From: Annulohypoxylon bovei var. microspora
Taxonomy: Eukaryota; Ascomycota; Sordariomycetes; Xylariales; Hypoxylaceae
Reading direction: 5' to 3'
Length of the DNA stretch: 64,000 nt
NCBI GenBank assembly: GCA_022836615.1
Contig: MU405280.1
Coordinates: forward strand, 140,427-204,426
Shown: in pieces, positions 11,680 through 23,064 of the stretch
How positions within the stretch are numbered: the first letter of the stretch is position 1
Layout: the number at the start of each line of letters is the position of its first letter
Position numbers and translations under genes: made by a program
Notes under the pieces: generated by a model
Told to the model about the DNA's origin: nothing
Databases searched by the model: none
What the model saw: the letters and a program-made list of their open reading frames with translations, nothing else

Positions 11680-12229
11680 GGTTATTGTATCGTAACGTAC
11701 CAAGTAGGAATTGGTATAGGAAAAAAGATTTGAGTTGGGAGAGGACGAAGTTTAAAAAAAAAGAAAAAAAGAGGGAGTTGTTACCAGAAGTTTAAATGAC
11801 CGTGGTAATGTTTGAACAAATCTGAGTCACTCCGATGGAAGTGCCGCTTGGGGACAAATAAGGAGGAAGGTACACACACAACCGTATTTGGTAGCAATAA
11901 CGCGGCCTGGGAAATTTCAATGGTTGCCCCGCGATTTCCCAATCTTCCAATGGTAGGATGGTGGGGTTGAAGTAGAGGGGTCCAAATCTTTAGGAGGGGC
12001 TGGCTGGCTGATAACGTAAACGGGACCGTGCACATACCCTCTACCGGCCCGGGAATAACCATTGCTTCCGCAAAAAAGTTACAGTGGAAACCGCTTAGAA
12101 GCTTCATCTAAACAAAATATCGAAGCAGCAGCCTGGTAGCTTCGATTTAAACAGGCTTCCCCTCTTTCTCGACTACCAACAAGACAGAAGAAATCTATTC
12201 ACTGCGAAGCATAAGGAGACTCTTAAAAG
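11680..12229. promoter_or_regulatory. Divergent promoter between prolyl-tRNA synthetase and CCT1
   Basis: The two start codons are 550 bases apart and face outward, so this stretch must hold both promoters. A poly-A tract lies near 11755-11770. No coding frame with protein-like content is seen. Confidence 0.5.
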
Positions 12230-14037
12230 ATGACTTCTATTTTTGAGCAGTCCGGAAATGGGACTTTGTTCCTAGGCGGCCAGAAGATATCTGGTTCAGA
12301 TATCAGGGATCAAAATGGCAAGTAGCTCTCGACTCCCTGAATATTGCGATATGGAGCTAACCTTGTGTAAAGTTCTCGCTACCCAAGCCATCGCTAATGT
12401 CGTCAAGAGCTCTTTTGGGCCAAGCGGTCTGGATAAGATGATGGTGGATGATATTGGAGTAAGTCAACTAATATTCTATATAAAAATTTCATGGCTAACT
12501 GTTATAGGATGTTACAGTAACAAACGATGGCGCGACGATTCTTAGTCTACTAGATGTCGAACACCCTGCTGGAAAGATTCTCGTCGACCTAGCCCACCAG
12601 CAAGATAAGGAAGTTGGTGATGGTACCACCTCGGTTGTACTTATTGCTGCCGAGCTTCTACGACGGGCAAACGAGCTTATGAAGAACCGAATACACCCAA
12701 CAACTATCATCACGGGCTACAGACTCGCTTTGAGAGAGGCTATCAAGTACATGAACGAGAATGTTAGCACTAAGGTGGAGAACCTTGGCCGCGAGTCACT
12801 GATCAACATCGCCAAGACATCTATGTCCAGCAAAATCATCGGCTCCGATTCCGACTTCTTCGCCAATATGGTGGTCGATGCTATGCAAGCGGTCAAGTCG
12901 ACAAATAACCGCGGTGAAGTGAAATACCCCGTCAAGGCTGTCAACATCCTAAAAGCGCACGGAAAAGGAGCCCTGGAATCGGTTTTGGTTAAGGGTTATG
13001 CCTTGAACTGTACCGTTGCATCTCAGGCAATGACTACACGGGTACAGGATGCCAAGATTGCAGTACTTGATATGAATCTGCAAAAAGAGAGGATGAAGTT
13101 AGGTGTACAAATCACAGTCGACGACCCCCAGCAGCTCGAGCAGATCCGCGCACGGGAATCAGGAATGGTCATCGAGAGAGTGGAGATGATACTGAAGGCC
13201 GGAGCAAATGTCATCCTAACAACCAAGGGTATTGACGACATGTGTCTTAAGCTCTTCATCGAGCGTGGCGCTATGGCCGTTAGACGGTGCAAGAAGGAAG
13301 ATCTACGACGAATTGCGAAAGCTACCGGCGCAACCCTGTTAAGCACACTCTCCGATCTCAATGGTGATGAGCGGTTCGAGCCTGCGTACTTGGGCCACGC
13401 CGAAGAAGTTGTCCAAGAACGAATCTCGGATGACGAATGCATTTTGGTCAAGGGAACTAAGTCGCATTCATGCGCATCTATTCTCCTCCGAGGACCGAAC
13501 GACTTCCAGCTAGATGAAATGGAGCGGTCTGTTCATGACTCGCTATGTGCGGTCAAGCGAACTTTGGAGAGTGGTAGCATTGTGCCTGGCGGTGGTGCAG
13601 TGGAAACAGCATTACACATCTACCTAGAGGAATTCGCTGGCACAGTTGGTTCCCGAGAACAGCTAGCAATTGCGGAATTTGCGCAGTCACTTCTCGTCAT
13701 CCCCAAGACGCTGGCTGTCAATGCCGCAAAAGATGCTAGCGAGTTAGTAGCGCAATTACGGTCTCGACACGCATTATCGCAAAGAACACAGGAAGGAGAA
13801 GCCAATGAGGACGAGAAGACGGTTGCGAAAAAGAAGAACTACAAGAACTACGGTTTAGATCTAATGAAGGGCAAGGTGGTGGACGAGATGAAGGCTGGCG
13901 TGCTAGAGCCTAGCATGAGCAAGGTCCGACAACTGAAGAGTGCGGTGGAGGCATGCATTAGCATAATGCGAATCGATACCCTGATTAAGCTGGATCCGGA
14001 AGAAAGGGGAGAGCCCGATGATGGCCACGGCCACTGA
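12230..14037 (+). CDS. T-complex protein 1 subunit alpha (CCT1/TCP-1 alpha)
   Basis: One of eight subunits of the cytosolic CCT/TRiC chaperonin, which folds actin, tubulin and other proteins using ATP. Exons are 12230-12317, 12373-12458 and 12508-14037, giving 567 residues. Visible landmarks are [46 protein letters not shown], the ATP-site GDGTTSV, and [19 protein letters not shown] followed by [11 protein letters not shown]. The alpha-type N-terminus and the acidic/His end (PDDGHGH) fit the TCP-1 alpha family. The first intron (12318-12372) appears to begin with GC rather than GT. Only that splice gives [20 protein letters not shown] without a break. Confidence 0.95.
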
Positions 14038-15181
14038 TAGAAAATAAAGGGAAAATCCGAGAGTGGGTTCGAGGCATTCCTAATACGAAGACGATTTAAG
14101 ACACAAGTCTAATTCAACGATCAAAACTCGGGTTCCGAAGAGATCATCCCACCAATCTAATATGTACGTGCGGTGAGAGATATCAGTGACCTTCCAGCTT
14201 GGGTCAGCGCAAGTCGTGTAGTCGTATTTTGAGGCGGGTTCCATCGGCATGTAGATCCACATATATGGGTCCACTCAATGCCAGCCAGCCAGCCCCAGCC
14301 TAGGTGCCTAGTAGCTACAACCTTAGCAGCCTTAGGTAACCTATTATACAGCCGTCTTTGTCATACCCTTGTAAACTCATCAACATTCAACTTGATTCCA
14401 CTTGTTATCAACATGCAAGCCTACCGTTTTCATGTAAGGCACATATTTGTTTCCTATCTCATACTCTAAAGCAATTAACTATACGATACATCCTAAGCTA
14501 TCAGTCTATTACCTAGCAAGACGCACACTCCACTATTGCCCAGCCCGGTCGGTGAGTTTCTCTGACTAAGTGGTCCAACGAACACCGGTTCAAGATAAGG
14601 AGAACCGAAGGCGGCTCAAGCCAGTGAACCCAAGCCGGTAACCTGCCGGCTCTGTGGTCCGCCTATAATTCTCTTACCTAAAGTTGACGAAACTTAACCT
14701 ATGTAGTACTAGGTCCTTTGGCCCCCCCTTTCCTCGATAAACCCGTGGATCAGGGTAACGGATTATTCCCTCTTCGCGGGGATACATGCATATCAACTGG
14801 TCACCAGGTTTCATCTGGGTGCCCTTGATTGCAAGGTTAATATGTCAAAGCTCGCACTGACGTGGTTGTCACTTCTGGTGCTGGCTGCCGTCTGTTTACT
14901 TTTTATTATATGTATAACTCTTTGTCCTGTCAGATCGTCTGACCTTGGCATGTCTCTGAGATATCAAGCTTTCTTTCATGTTTTGTTTGTGCTGGTCTAG
15001 TATTGCTAAGCTTTACAGGAAGCCCAACTGATCAGCTTACACCGTATTTGTTGTCAGCCCGTGTTTCCATTGCCAACATCCGATTTTATCAAGGAGGAGG
15101 CTCAGAAGACTTCAGTGTCCGCGAGAAGACGATCGCTTCTGCTTTATACTGTACCTATACGCATACAGAACGATCGTAGAC
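14038..15181. other. Intergenic region CCT1 to LYC1-like gene
   Basis: No gene was supported. The stretch contains scattered CCAGCC and CCTAGGTGCC units near 14280-14330 and a pyrimidine-rich leader just before 15182. Short open frames here show no recognisable family. Confidence 0.4.
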
Positions 15182-16423
15182 ATGGGTTCAACTGTCCAGG
15201 AAGATGTCTACGTGCTCCCCGAGGCTACGGCACCTTCGCTTGTCCTCACACATCCAACCGAGGACGAGAAACGCCGAACCTGGACTCTCAATCACAGAGA
15301 ATGGGGTGGCGCCTTGACTTTAGAGGAGTATCTTAAGCGAGAGCCGTACTTGACGACTATCCCGTTAACCTGCGATGGCGGTATGACACACTGGGTCCTA
15401 ACAGACTCATCCTGGTCCGCGAAAAAGGGGGAAGATCGCCCTATTCTCGCTTCCTGCGAGTCCATCAACAAGCGTGTGGTGGTGGCCGCTCCTGGTGATA
15501 CCGTAGTACGCGATGGTGTTGGACATGGCGTGGGATCTGTATTCACATACCCGGAGCACAGAGGAAACCGATATGCGGGGCGTATGCTCACCGAGTTGGG
15601 GACCGCTCTCCGGAAATGGCAATCCAAAAACCAGAATAACGAGGACGCTGTCTGCTCCGCCCTGTGGTCGGATATCGGAAAGGCGTACTATGCTAAAAAA
15701 GGGTGGGCCGTTTTTCCGAGTCTACATGTCGAGTTCTCCGTCTCTGCCAGCCAGGCGCAAGGGGGCGAAGAAAAGGGGAAAGGGAAGAGAAAGGTCTTTC
15801 CCATCACATACGAGAATCTAGAGCAACTTTGCGAGACAGACGAGAAGCTCGTCCGCGAACAAGTGTTGCGTAAGGCACAGGAGACCAACCGGACGAGCGT
15901 GGCTTTCTTACCTGATCACGATACTTTGCGGTGGCATCTGTATAGGGACGACTTCATCGCATCCATCCTGTTCAAATCGTCTCCGGGCCATACAAATGTG
16001 CCCTCCTCGGTCAAGGGCGCTCTCGTCGGAACCCAAGAAGGACGCCGCGTCTGGGCAGTCTGGTCTCGCAACTACTATGGAGGCAGTAGTAGCCCTGCTG
16101 AGAACGTAGAGAAGAACACCCTATATATCCTTCGGCTAGTCATCGAGTCCGAGGCATCCGAGGGAGAGAACCCGAGCGAGGACGTAGTAGAGGCATTCAC
16201 GGCCATAATGCAGGCGGCCCTACGCGAGGCTGCTATTTGGCATCTAGGCAAAGTTGACCTATGGAACCCCTCCCCGCTCGTGGAGAGGTTAGTTGAGAAA
16301 AGCAAACTACAACACCGGTGGATAGAAAGGGATGTAGACAGCATACCGAGCATGATGTGGTATGGCGATCAAGACGTTCGCGAGATTGAGTGGGTTGCGA
16401 ATGAGAAATACTGCTGGTGCTAA
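15182..16423 (+). CDS. LYC1-like lysine acetyltransferase (GNAT fold)
   Basis: This is a single uninterrupted frame of 413 residues. The central part carries a GNAT acetyl-CoA-binding segment: a beta strand (VGSVFTYPEHRGNRYAGRML) with the R/Q-x-x-G-x-G/A-like loop HRGNRYAG, then an ALRKW helix and YAKKGWAVFPS. The N-terminal LTHPTEDEKRRTWTLNHREW and the long C-terminal domain with EREVDSIP-like residues (IERDVDSIPSMMWYG) resemble the fungal LYC1 family. Its Yarrowia member is lysine N6-acetyltransferase, the first step of lysine breakdown. Substrate assignment is by family resemblance only. The ATG follows ATCGTAGAC; no intron is needed. Confidence 0.8.
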   Translation: MGSTVQEDVYVLPEATAPSLVLTHPTEDEKRRTWTLNHREWGGALTLEEYLKREPYLTTIPLTCDGGMTHWVLTDSSWSAKKGEDRPILASCESINKRVVVAAPGDTVVRDGVGHGVGSVFTYPEHRGNRYAGRMLTELGTALRKWQSKNQNNEDAVCSALWSDIGKAYYAKKGWAVFPSLHVEFSVSASQAQGGEEKGKGKRKVFPITYENLEQLCETDEKLVREQVLRKAQETNRTSVAFLPDHDTLRWHLYRDDFIASILFKSSPGHTNVPSSVKGALVGTQEGRRVWAVWSRNYYGGSSSPAENVEKNTLYILRLVIESEASEGENPSEDVVEAFTAIMQAALREAAIWHLGKVDLWNPSPLVERLVEKSKLQHRWIERDVDSIPSMMWYGDQDVREIEWVANEKYCWC

Positions 16424-17641
16424 ACCTCTAGACTGGGCTTTAGGGGAAAGGGAAATCAAGAATGCGAAAATGGATGGGAGTGAAGGTAGAAGGAATCATA
16501 CAGCAATGTTTGCTCAAGATGGATGGTGGGTGTATTGTACCCTCATGGCTGGCGACATGCATATCTAAAGTATCTAGACTGGCTTTGTATGGGCTTCTAA
16601 TAGAAGACTCAGCACTGTAGCATCGCTTTTTGAAGGGAATGGAACTATTATTACGGTTGAAATTACTTAATCTCTGTCGTGATGAGTTAACGAGACATTT
16701 ATAAACCATTCATAGCGTCAGAACCGTACGTATGGCATATGATAACCATGCAACGTCATAGCTTTAGCTATCTTGTTGTCGTAGCAATAAATACCAACAT
16801 TATAGAATAGATATATATCAAAATAGCGATACCTCTAGCACCTTTTCGAAACTGGCGTACGACTAAGTAGGGCTGAACTGGGGCGACAAGGAGCACCAAT
16901 GGCGCAACGGAATCGGCAACAGTGCAGGTCAGAGGAAATAAATGGTAGTGGAGAGACGTATAGAGATAGTTGAGCCACGTACTCCTTGTCCGAGGGTTCG
17001 ATTCCCTCGATAGTCAAATCTCTTTTTATCAAATCTTTTTTCATATACATGGTGGCTAATCCGGTTGTAGATCCTAAGATTATTTATTCCTCACAAGGAT
17101 CATTTTGTCGGCGATACATACAAAAACCGAATAAACAAGCTACAAAGGCAATAACAGGATGTTACCCCTTTAATGGGTAGTGTGTAGCAGTTATTCGTAC
17201 CATCTATATCTAACCCCCTTTTCTCTTTACATTTTTGCACTCTTGCATAATACATGAGACCCTGCCAAAGTGAGATAACTATCTCACGGAGCATTAAAAA
17301 TGAACAATAATGCTATTTTCAAGTGAAACTCTATTCACTACGCAGAAACCTCTGATCTCCTATCTAAGGTTGTGACGCACCAGCGTGTGATCAAAGTAGC
17401 CGTAAATCCATCGCACCATGCAAATCCCGATGTCGTAGAATCCTTCTTGTATAAAAACCGTGTCATCCTCTCATTATGTGGGTATATGAGGATGAATGAA
17501 AGACCAACTTGTTTGGTTAGGAGAAAGCCCAAAATGGGGCCGCCATCACCTACTATGGTGACTACAAAAGACCTTCCAGGCATAAGTTCTTAAAGAACGG
17601 GGACTCCATATGTACTGAGCTAGAACTTTTAAGGTCTGTCT
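16424..17641. other. Intergenic region between LYC1-like and RBR ligase genes
   Basis: It holds the 3' flanks of two convergent genes and a tRNA-like T-arm at 16992-17016. No protein-coding exon was seen. Confidence 0.4.
16992..17016 (+). tRNA. tRNA-like T-arm with B-box and poly-T stop (possible tRNA relic)
   Basis: A perfect five-pair T-stem (GAGGG/CCCTC) encloses the seven-base loop TTCGATT, which is also a good RNA polymerase III B-box. It is followed by GATAGTC plus a discriminator-like A and then TTTTT at 17023-17027. A possible 5' acceptor strand GACTAAG at 16861-16867 pairs with only five of seven bases and would need a large intron. I could not draw a D-arm or an anticodon arm. It may be a tRNA pseudogene or an unusual intron-bearing tRNA. 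Confidence 0.25.
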
Positions 17642-20249
17642 CTAATAATTCATCCGCCGGTTTACATGAACCTGGCGGTCTGAAATGGCTGCCCCAGGGT
17701 TGACAGGGTTGGGAGGATTGCGATTCACCCTGAATGGAAACACCCCGACAGGGAACTGTGCCATCGGGGCCATCGGGGCCATCGGGGCACCCTCTCGTAT
17801 AGGTGCGGCTCCTGCGGCAAACTGGTGCATTGGGGCTACCGGGACGGGCCCTCGCATAGGTGGGACTCCAGGAACATATTGGGGTACCGGGGAGATCGGG
17901 GCGCCCTCTCCCACCGGTGCAGCTCTATCAAATCTAAACCTGCTACGTCGTTGAAATGCCCCCGGGGCTCCCGGGGCCCCCGGAGGACGAGCTTGCGCAA
18001 TAGCAGCTATAGGTGGTGGATGGTTGATTGGGTGTGGCGGTGGGATGTAATGACGATTTATCTGGCGTGCTCTTTGATTAATAAATCTTGCTTGCTGAAG
18101 CATTTGACGTTGGTAACCGATTTGATTTGCTAGGTGTTTTTCGTCATTACTAACATACTCGGACGATTTAATTTTTAAATCGTCTGCAGTCTGTACGCAT
18201 GAGCATATGATATACATGTTATGAAACAGAGGGGTTGACTTACTAGTCCTGGGTTATCCTTTTCTACTTTCTTTCGAGTTTCTGCTTCGGCCTCTTGGAT
18301 TTCCCTTTCATGTCGGTCTATTCTATCAAACAGAGGGCATTGACCGCGTTGACCGCCCCGTGAAGTATCATTGAAATGTTTGTAGTCCGTAATTGTTTTT
18401 CGGCAAACGTAACACTGCTTGGTACCACATCGAGTACATACGACCTTGTTGCATCCTTCTGACTTCATGTACGGGTGTTTGCCTGTGACCGGGGGAGTCA
18501 GTGATATGATATCAAGGAGGGTGCTATTGAGTACTTCTGGGAAACAGGGGTCTCTTACAGTTGTTACACTTCCGAATCACCGCTTCGCTCATTGCCTCCT
18601 CGAGAATATGTCGAGCCTCAAGACCATGCTCAGCAGCATACTCCGCACAAGTCTTCGGTATATGACTCTCTTTTCGACAGAGGCGACAACTAACCTTCTC
18701 ACAACCTGGGTTATCGCAGCGAAATTCTTTATTGACCTCCGGAGGCGGGTATTCTGCCGCGTATGGGCAGAAAGGACAAGTCTCTAGGTTTTCGATACCG
18801 GCCATTCGCAATGCAGCCTCCTGTTCGAGCCGCTCGAACGCCGTGCGGGTTGCCTTATCGAGAAATAGTTTTCTTTGTGCAAGCGAGAAACCGGCCGAAC
18901 ACCCATCCATCGACATGCAAGTTAATTCATGCTTTGAGAGGCCAATGTTTGCCTCTACCTGAGACTTCATACAGTCTCGACAAAACCGGTGAGCATTTTC
19001 TCCGTCGCAGTGGATCACTATAAAATGAGAGTTAGTAATCACTTCTATAAGTGAGAAATTCAGTATGTTGAGGCATATTCTCGAGAGTCAGCACTTCTTC
19101 ATCGAGCTGATTGGGAGCTGTTGCTCTCGAGATGGGCCAGAAAGGGGGATAAATCTTCATGTGACATACTTCGATTGATAACACACTCTTCGAAGCAGCA
19201 TCCGCAATCGTCAGTTTGCCCGGTTGCCTTGGCGCGGTTGAAATCATGCTCCTCTCTAGCTTTGGCAGAGGCGTTTTCAATCTCGATGTTCCTAAACTGC
19301 CTCGCGGCACGTAATTCGGCTATCGCTAGTTTCTCGAACTCGTTATACTCGCTCATGTCGAGGTCTTCAATCCTACCGCTCTCGAATTTTTCTACCCCCG
19401 GTGAACAAACTGCCTTATCTACCCAAGGTGGTTCGTCATCATTCCAATTACGGAGGGCATTGTTCATGGCTATATGTGCTTCAAGAACGGACCCTGCGTT
19501 CTTCGACAAATATTTCCTGATCACAGGGATAGGAACCTTAGAAAAACTAGAAGAAAGTTAGCATCTTATCGGAGATCTAAAGTTTGCCCGTAACAAGCAC
19601 AATTTACCCAAAGAGTAAGAGTAAAGGGTGAAACTAGAGAAGGCGGGTTGCAACATACTATATGCTTGTTAGCTTTTGTGAAAGACAGACTGATGATTTG
19701 AAGTAGTTCAAAAGGAAGTTTCTCTCTATAGGTACATACCTCTGAAGCCAAAAGCTTTGTTGAAATCTTTACGTAAGATTTTTCTCTGGTGTTGTTGCGG
19801 TACCCGGGTTCAGCAATATTTGCTTTAATAGCCTCGGCCCTGGTGATACCCTCGTCGGGCCTTTTATCCTTCTCATCCCCGCTTCCATCGTCGCTGTTAT
19901 CGACCTGGCTTCTCTTGCGCTTGAGAGGATTTTCGTGTGGTCTCGCTGGATACATTTCACCCTTTTCCTGCGAATCAAGTATCATGCCAATGATAGCAGC
20001 AGAGTTGTTATTATGTTCATTTGCGAGCTTTTCGAGGTAGTCCGGGCAGATATCTGGGAAGACAGCTCTGACGTTATCCTTACAGAGAGTTCGGGCATCG
20101 TGGGGTGGCTTGCGGTTAGGAGGCATCAAGTCCATATTCTCACTTATATCAATGATAGAAACATCAGGGCTATCAATGTCAGAAAATGGATCAAGATCAT
20201 CCGAATCATCATCTATCACGATGATCTCAGGTTTATGAGAAGGCGCCAT
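17642..20249 (-). CDS. RBR-type E3 ubiquitin ligase (RING1-IBR-RING2), RNF216/TRIAD3-like
   Basis: The minus-strand product starts MAPSHKPEIIVIDDDSDD, an acidic segment like a SUMO-interacting motif. Splicing joins CCFEECVINR to MIHCDGENAHRFCRDC, completing RING1. The IBR follows with CPFC, then CDNPGCEKVSCRLCRKESH. RING2 is restored by an intron that joins CNNC to KHPYMKSEGCNKVVCTRCG and then CYVC. In RBR ligases the Cys in this GCNK position forms the thioester with ubiquitin, and it is present. The C-terminus (17.6-18.1 kb) is Pro/Gly-rich with APMAPMAPMA repeats and ends HVNRRMNY. The domain order and acidic N-terminus resemble fungal RNF216-like proteins. A 26-base microexon at about 19.6 kb is my best join between the N-terminal part and IPVIRKYLSKNAG; it is tentative. 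Confidence 0.85.
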
Positions 20250-22607
20250 TTTGCCACCGATGGACTGTTGTGACCTGGGGGAATTGGAATTATCGTAGGC
20301 TGCAAGATATTTTGACCTGCGACGAAAAGATCTAGACCTTAAATGACGGCGGAGTAGACTAGATAATGGAAGCTGTCCCATTTGAATTAACTTCCGAATA
20401 AGACGAAAAATAATAAAACTTGATATTTGAGTAAAAAAGATGGGTGCAAACGAGGGAAGTAGAAACTTGACAATATCATAGAAGGTAAAGAAGGAAGTCG
20501 CAATACCTAGTAGTATGACTCGGCGTGCGATACCTGGAAGTGGTTGGCAAGGACTCATCTCGATCGTAAGCGGAGATACATAGTCCTGGAGAATACCTAA
20601 AAAAGGAAGGAAGGAAGGAAGTTACGAGCATAGAGTAATAGGTAGATTAGGTAGGCAGATTAAGAGAAAGTTGAGGAAACGGCCTAGGGAAATACATACC
20701 TAGATCAAAATAAGGCGGCAGGTGTGCGATGACCACGGGTACCTGCTGAATGCAAAGCATCCAACAGAGTAGGTGGTAGGTAGGTACCTTTACAAATGAA
20801 TTTGTAAAGGCAATACAATCTGCGTTTGTACCGTACCTAACTTAAGAACGCGAGCACGAGTATCAGGTTAACTTAAGTTTAAAGTTTGCCTTGAGAAAGT
20901 TGGCTATGCGTATGCACGTGTACATCTAATACCTGAAGTTCTGCGAGTAATGGTCAGATAAAATAAGAAAGGTGGACATGAGAGTAAGAAGTGAAGGAGG
21001 GGTGGAAAGATATAGAATAGAATAAACGGAAGTAAACGAACGGGCAGGATCCATAGAAATGGATACGGTACAGTGTTGTCAAATTTAGAGTCAACAAATT
21101 TTGAGGTGCGCATTGGGCGTTCCCATGCAAGAATCTTTGAAGTTAAGAAAATAAGACAGTGTGCAAGGAAATACCATTTACTTACAGTATCCAGGTAAAA
21201 TGTCTGGTGCCTGAAGTTTGGGGACATGGGATCGAATCAGATTGATCTGAGAATGAAACCCCGCTCATAGAGACAATAGAAGTAGTGATAAGATTAGATC
21301 GAATCTGTTGCTACTACTGCCTACCTAGGTAGAGTCGGTAGACTAGGTACCCGGGTGGTGATATCTTTGCAACCTTGCTATAGTCGTGTTTGGAAATAAG
21401 GTACCTGTAAGATAGGCAGATAAGTAGGTAGCCCTGAAGGTACCATGAACATTGACGGCTAGATAGATCGCATTCTTTGCGGGTGGGATTCAACCAGAAT
21501 CTCTTTTAGTAGCCCCAGGAGTTTATACGACGCAAGAGGCGCATACTAGTAGTATTGGTAGCGACTGGGTGGATATATGGTTCCTCTGGAAGGACCGTTG
21601 GTAGTAAGACGTGACGCTAGAATGTGAATGGGTTGAGGCTCAAGTAAATTATTATCCGTGTGTAGTCGGGTGTAAGTTCAGCCCAGCATCTGCACATTGC
21701 TTTTTACATCCCGCTATGCCTGCCCAGGTGGTCAATCCAATTTTGGAACCCGAGCTCTAACCAGTTTTTAATACCCTTGTCATCCTCGTCGCCTCTGCCC
21801 ATCAATGCTATGCTGATTGCTACAGTAGTCGGGCATTTCCATAGGTACACGTAAACATATGATGTTGATTTAGTGCACATATTAGTTAGTACCTATAGTT
21901 GAATATGGGGTTATATCATGTGTTTCTGAAATTCCCAAGTATGTACCTAGGTACCTTTTCCATTCCCGAGTTCCTGGACCTACCTAACCTTACTTAGTAA
22001 TACCTAGCGTAGCGGAGAAACTCTCAAGCACGTGCTAACAGGGTTCATCTGCAAGATTTGTAGATCTCCCAGCATTTCAGCTATCTCAACCAAGAACAAT
22101 CGACCTTGCCTCGTAGACTGTAGTTGCTGCCTCGGTACGACTGTTAAAGTAGTACATAAGCTACCTATGTAAGTCCCGAAATTTTCGTGCTACTCTAGGC
22201 CCATACCTAGAAATTTACTAGGTATTTCTGGTATCGGAACTACTACCCTCCAGAGGACACTCCAGCTTGTTTAGATCGTCTAACAAAAATGTCTATCATG
22301 GAAATCTGCATCAAGGCGATTGGCATCGGCTGGAGTCACTAAACGCTTAGTTTAGCTAAGACATATCCGACTCCTACCACTAGTATCTCACCAAAACAAT
22401 ACGACGCCATCCTACCTAGGTCCATACCTTTAGCTACCTCTGTTTTTCTAGGTGCGATGCCGAAGCAAATTTGCGGATATAAAACCTTCTCCCTCTTAAT
22501 TTCATTAGCGCATCGATACTCGGACTTATACAGTATATATTATAAGGCTTTCTTTGGTTTGACTGCAATCAAAAAAACTTTCTTCCTTTTAATATAGGTA
22601 CCCAAAT
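20250..22607. other. Intergenic region upstream of the RBR ligase gene
   Basis: This stretch of 2.36 kb has no supported gene apart from a possible in-frame 5' extension of the ligase (20250-20558). A GGAA microsatellite lies near 20595-20620. CCTAGG-centred palindromes occur near 21322, 21950 and 22412. The hydrophobic frame at 20904-21227 (minus) has no recognisable family. Confidence 0.45.
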
Positions 22608-23064
22608 CTATCTTCCACGAGCAAACTTCTCGTGCCATTTTCCTCTCGCGACAGGAGCCGTCTTTCCTGTGGGTTCCGATACAAGTTCGACTGTATCATG
22701 AACCGTTGCAACAGCTTCTAAACCTGTCTCTGGAATTTGTGACGACGTAGTGTTTGTCTTGTCGGAAGATTGAAGTATGATTAAGGCGTTTGATGTGTTC
22801 TTTTGTCGAAGACCCCAAGATTGGGTACCGCTCTTTAATATCGCCGAGTTCGTCGAGGACTCTATGGTTAGACTGCAATTGAAAAAAAACCCAGATTAGT
22901 CGTATGCCATTGCCGAGTAATAGTTCAGGCGTTTGATGCACTAACACGGGAGCATTTTCCGACTCTAAAAGTGTAACCAACTCGGGCGGTAGCTCTAATA
23001 GTTTATAGCCGACTCCATTGGGCGCGTGGTTGAGTAAAATGCCCGTGTTCTGTTGACTGGACAT
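22608..23064 (-). CDS. DCC1-like sister chromatid cohesion protein, internally shortened
   Basis: Exons 23064-22946 and 22872-22608 give 127 residues. The N-terminus contains GYKLLELPPELVTLLESENA, then after the intron PVLTIESSTNSAIL and GLRQKNTSNALIIL. Fungal DCC1 proteins carry matching blocks: 'f.LLELPpELl.LLes..pp.L.ik', '..AvLct....y.LRQ.qtSN...i'. DCC1, with CTF8 and CTF18, forms the alternative clamp loader used for cohesion and replication. The C-terminus RGKWHEKFARGR also resembles the family end. The winged-helix middle, roughly 250 residues in yeast and animal proteins, is missing: the frame goes straight from VHDTVELVSEP to the C-terminal motif. It may be a shortened functional form or a decayed gene. 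The intron donor is GTTAGT. Confidence 0.65.

Noticed and set aside
20904..21227. Hydrophobic minus-strand frame of 107 codons
   Set aside because: Hydrophobicity comes from T-rich DNA; no family, start context or neighbouring exon supports it.
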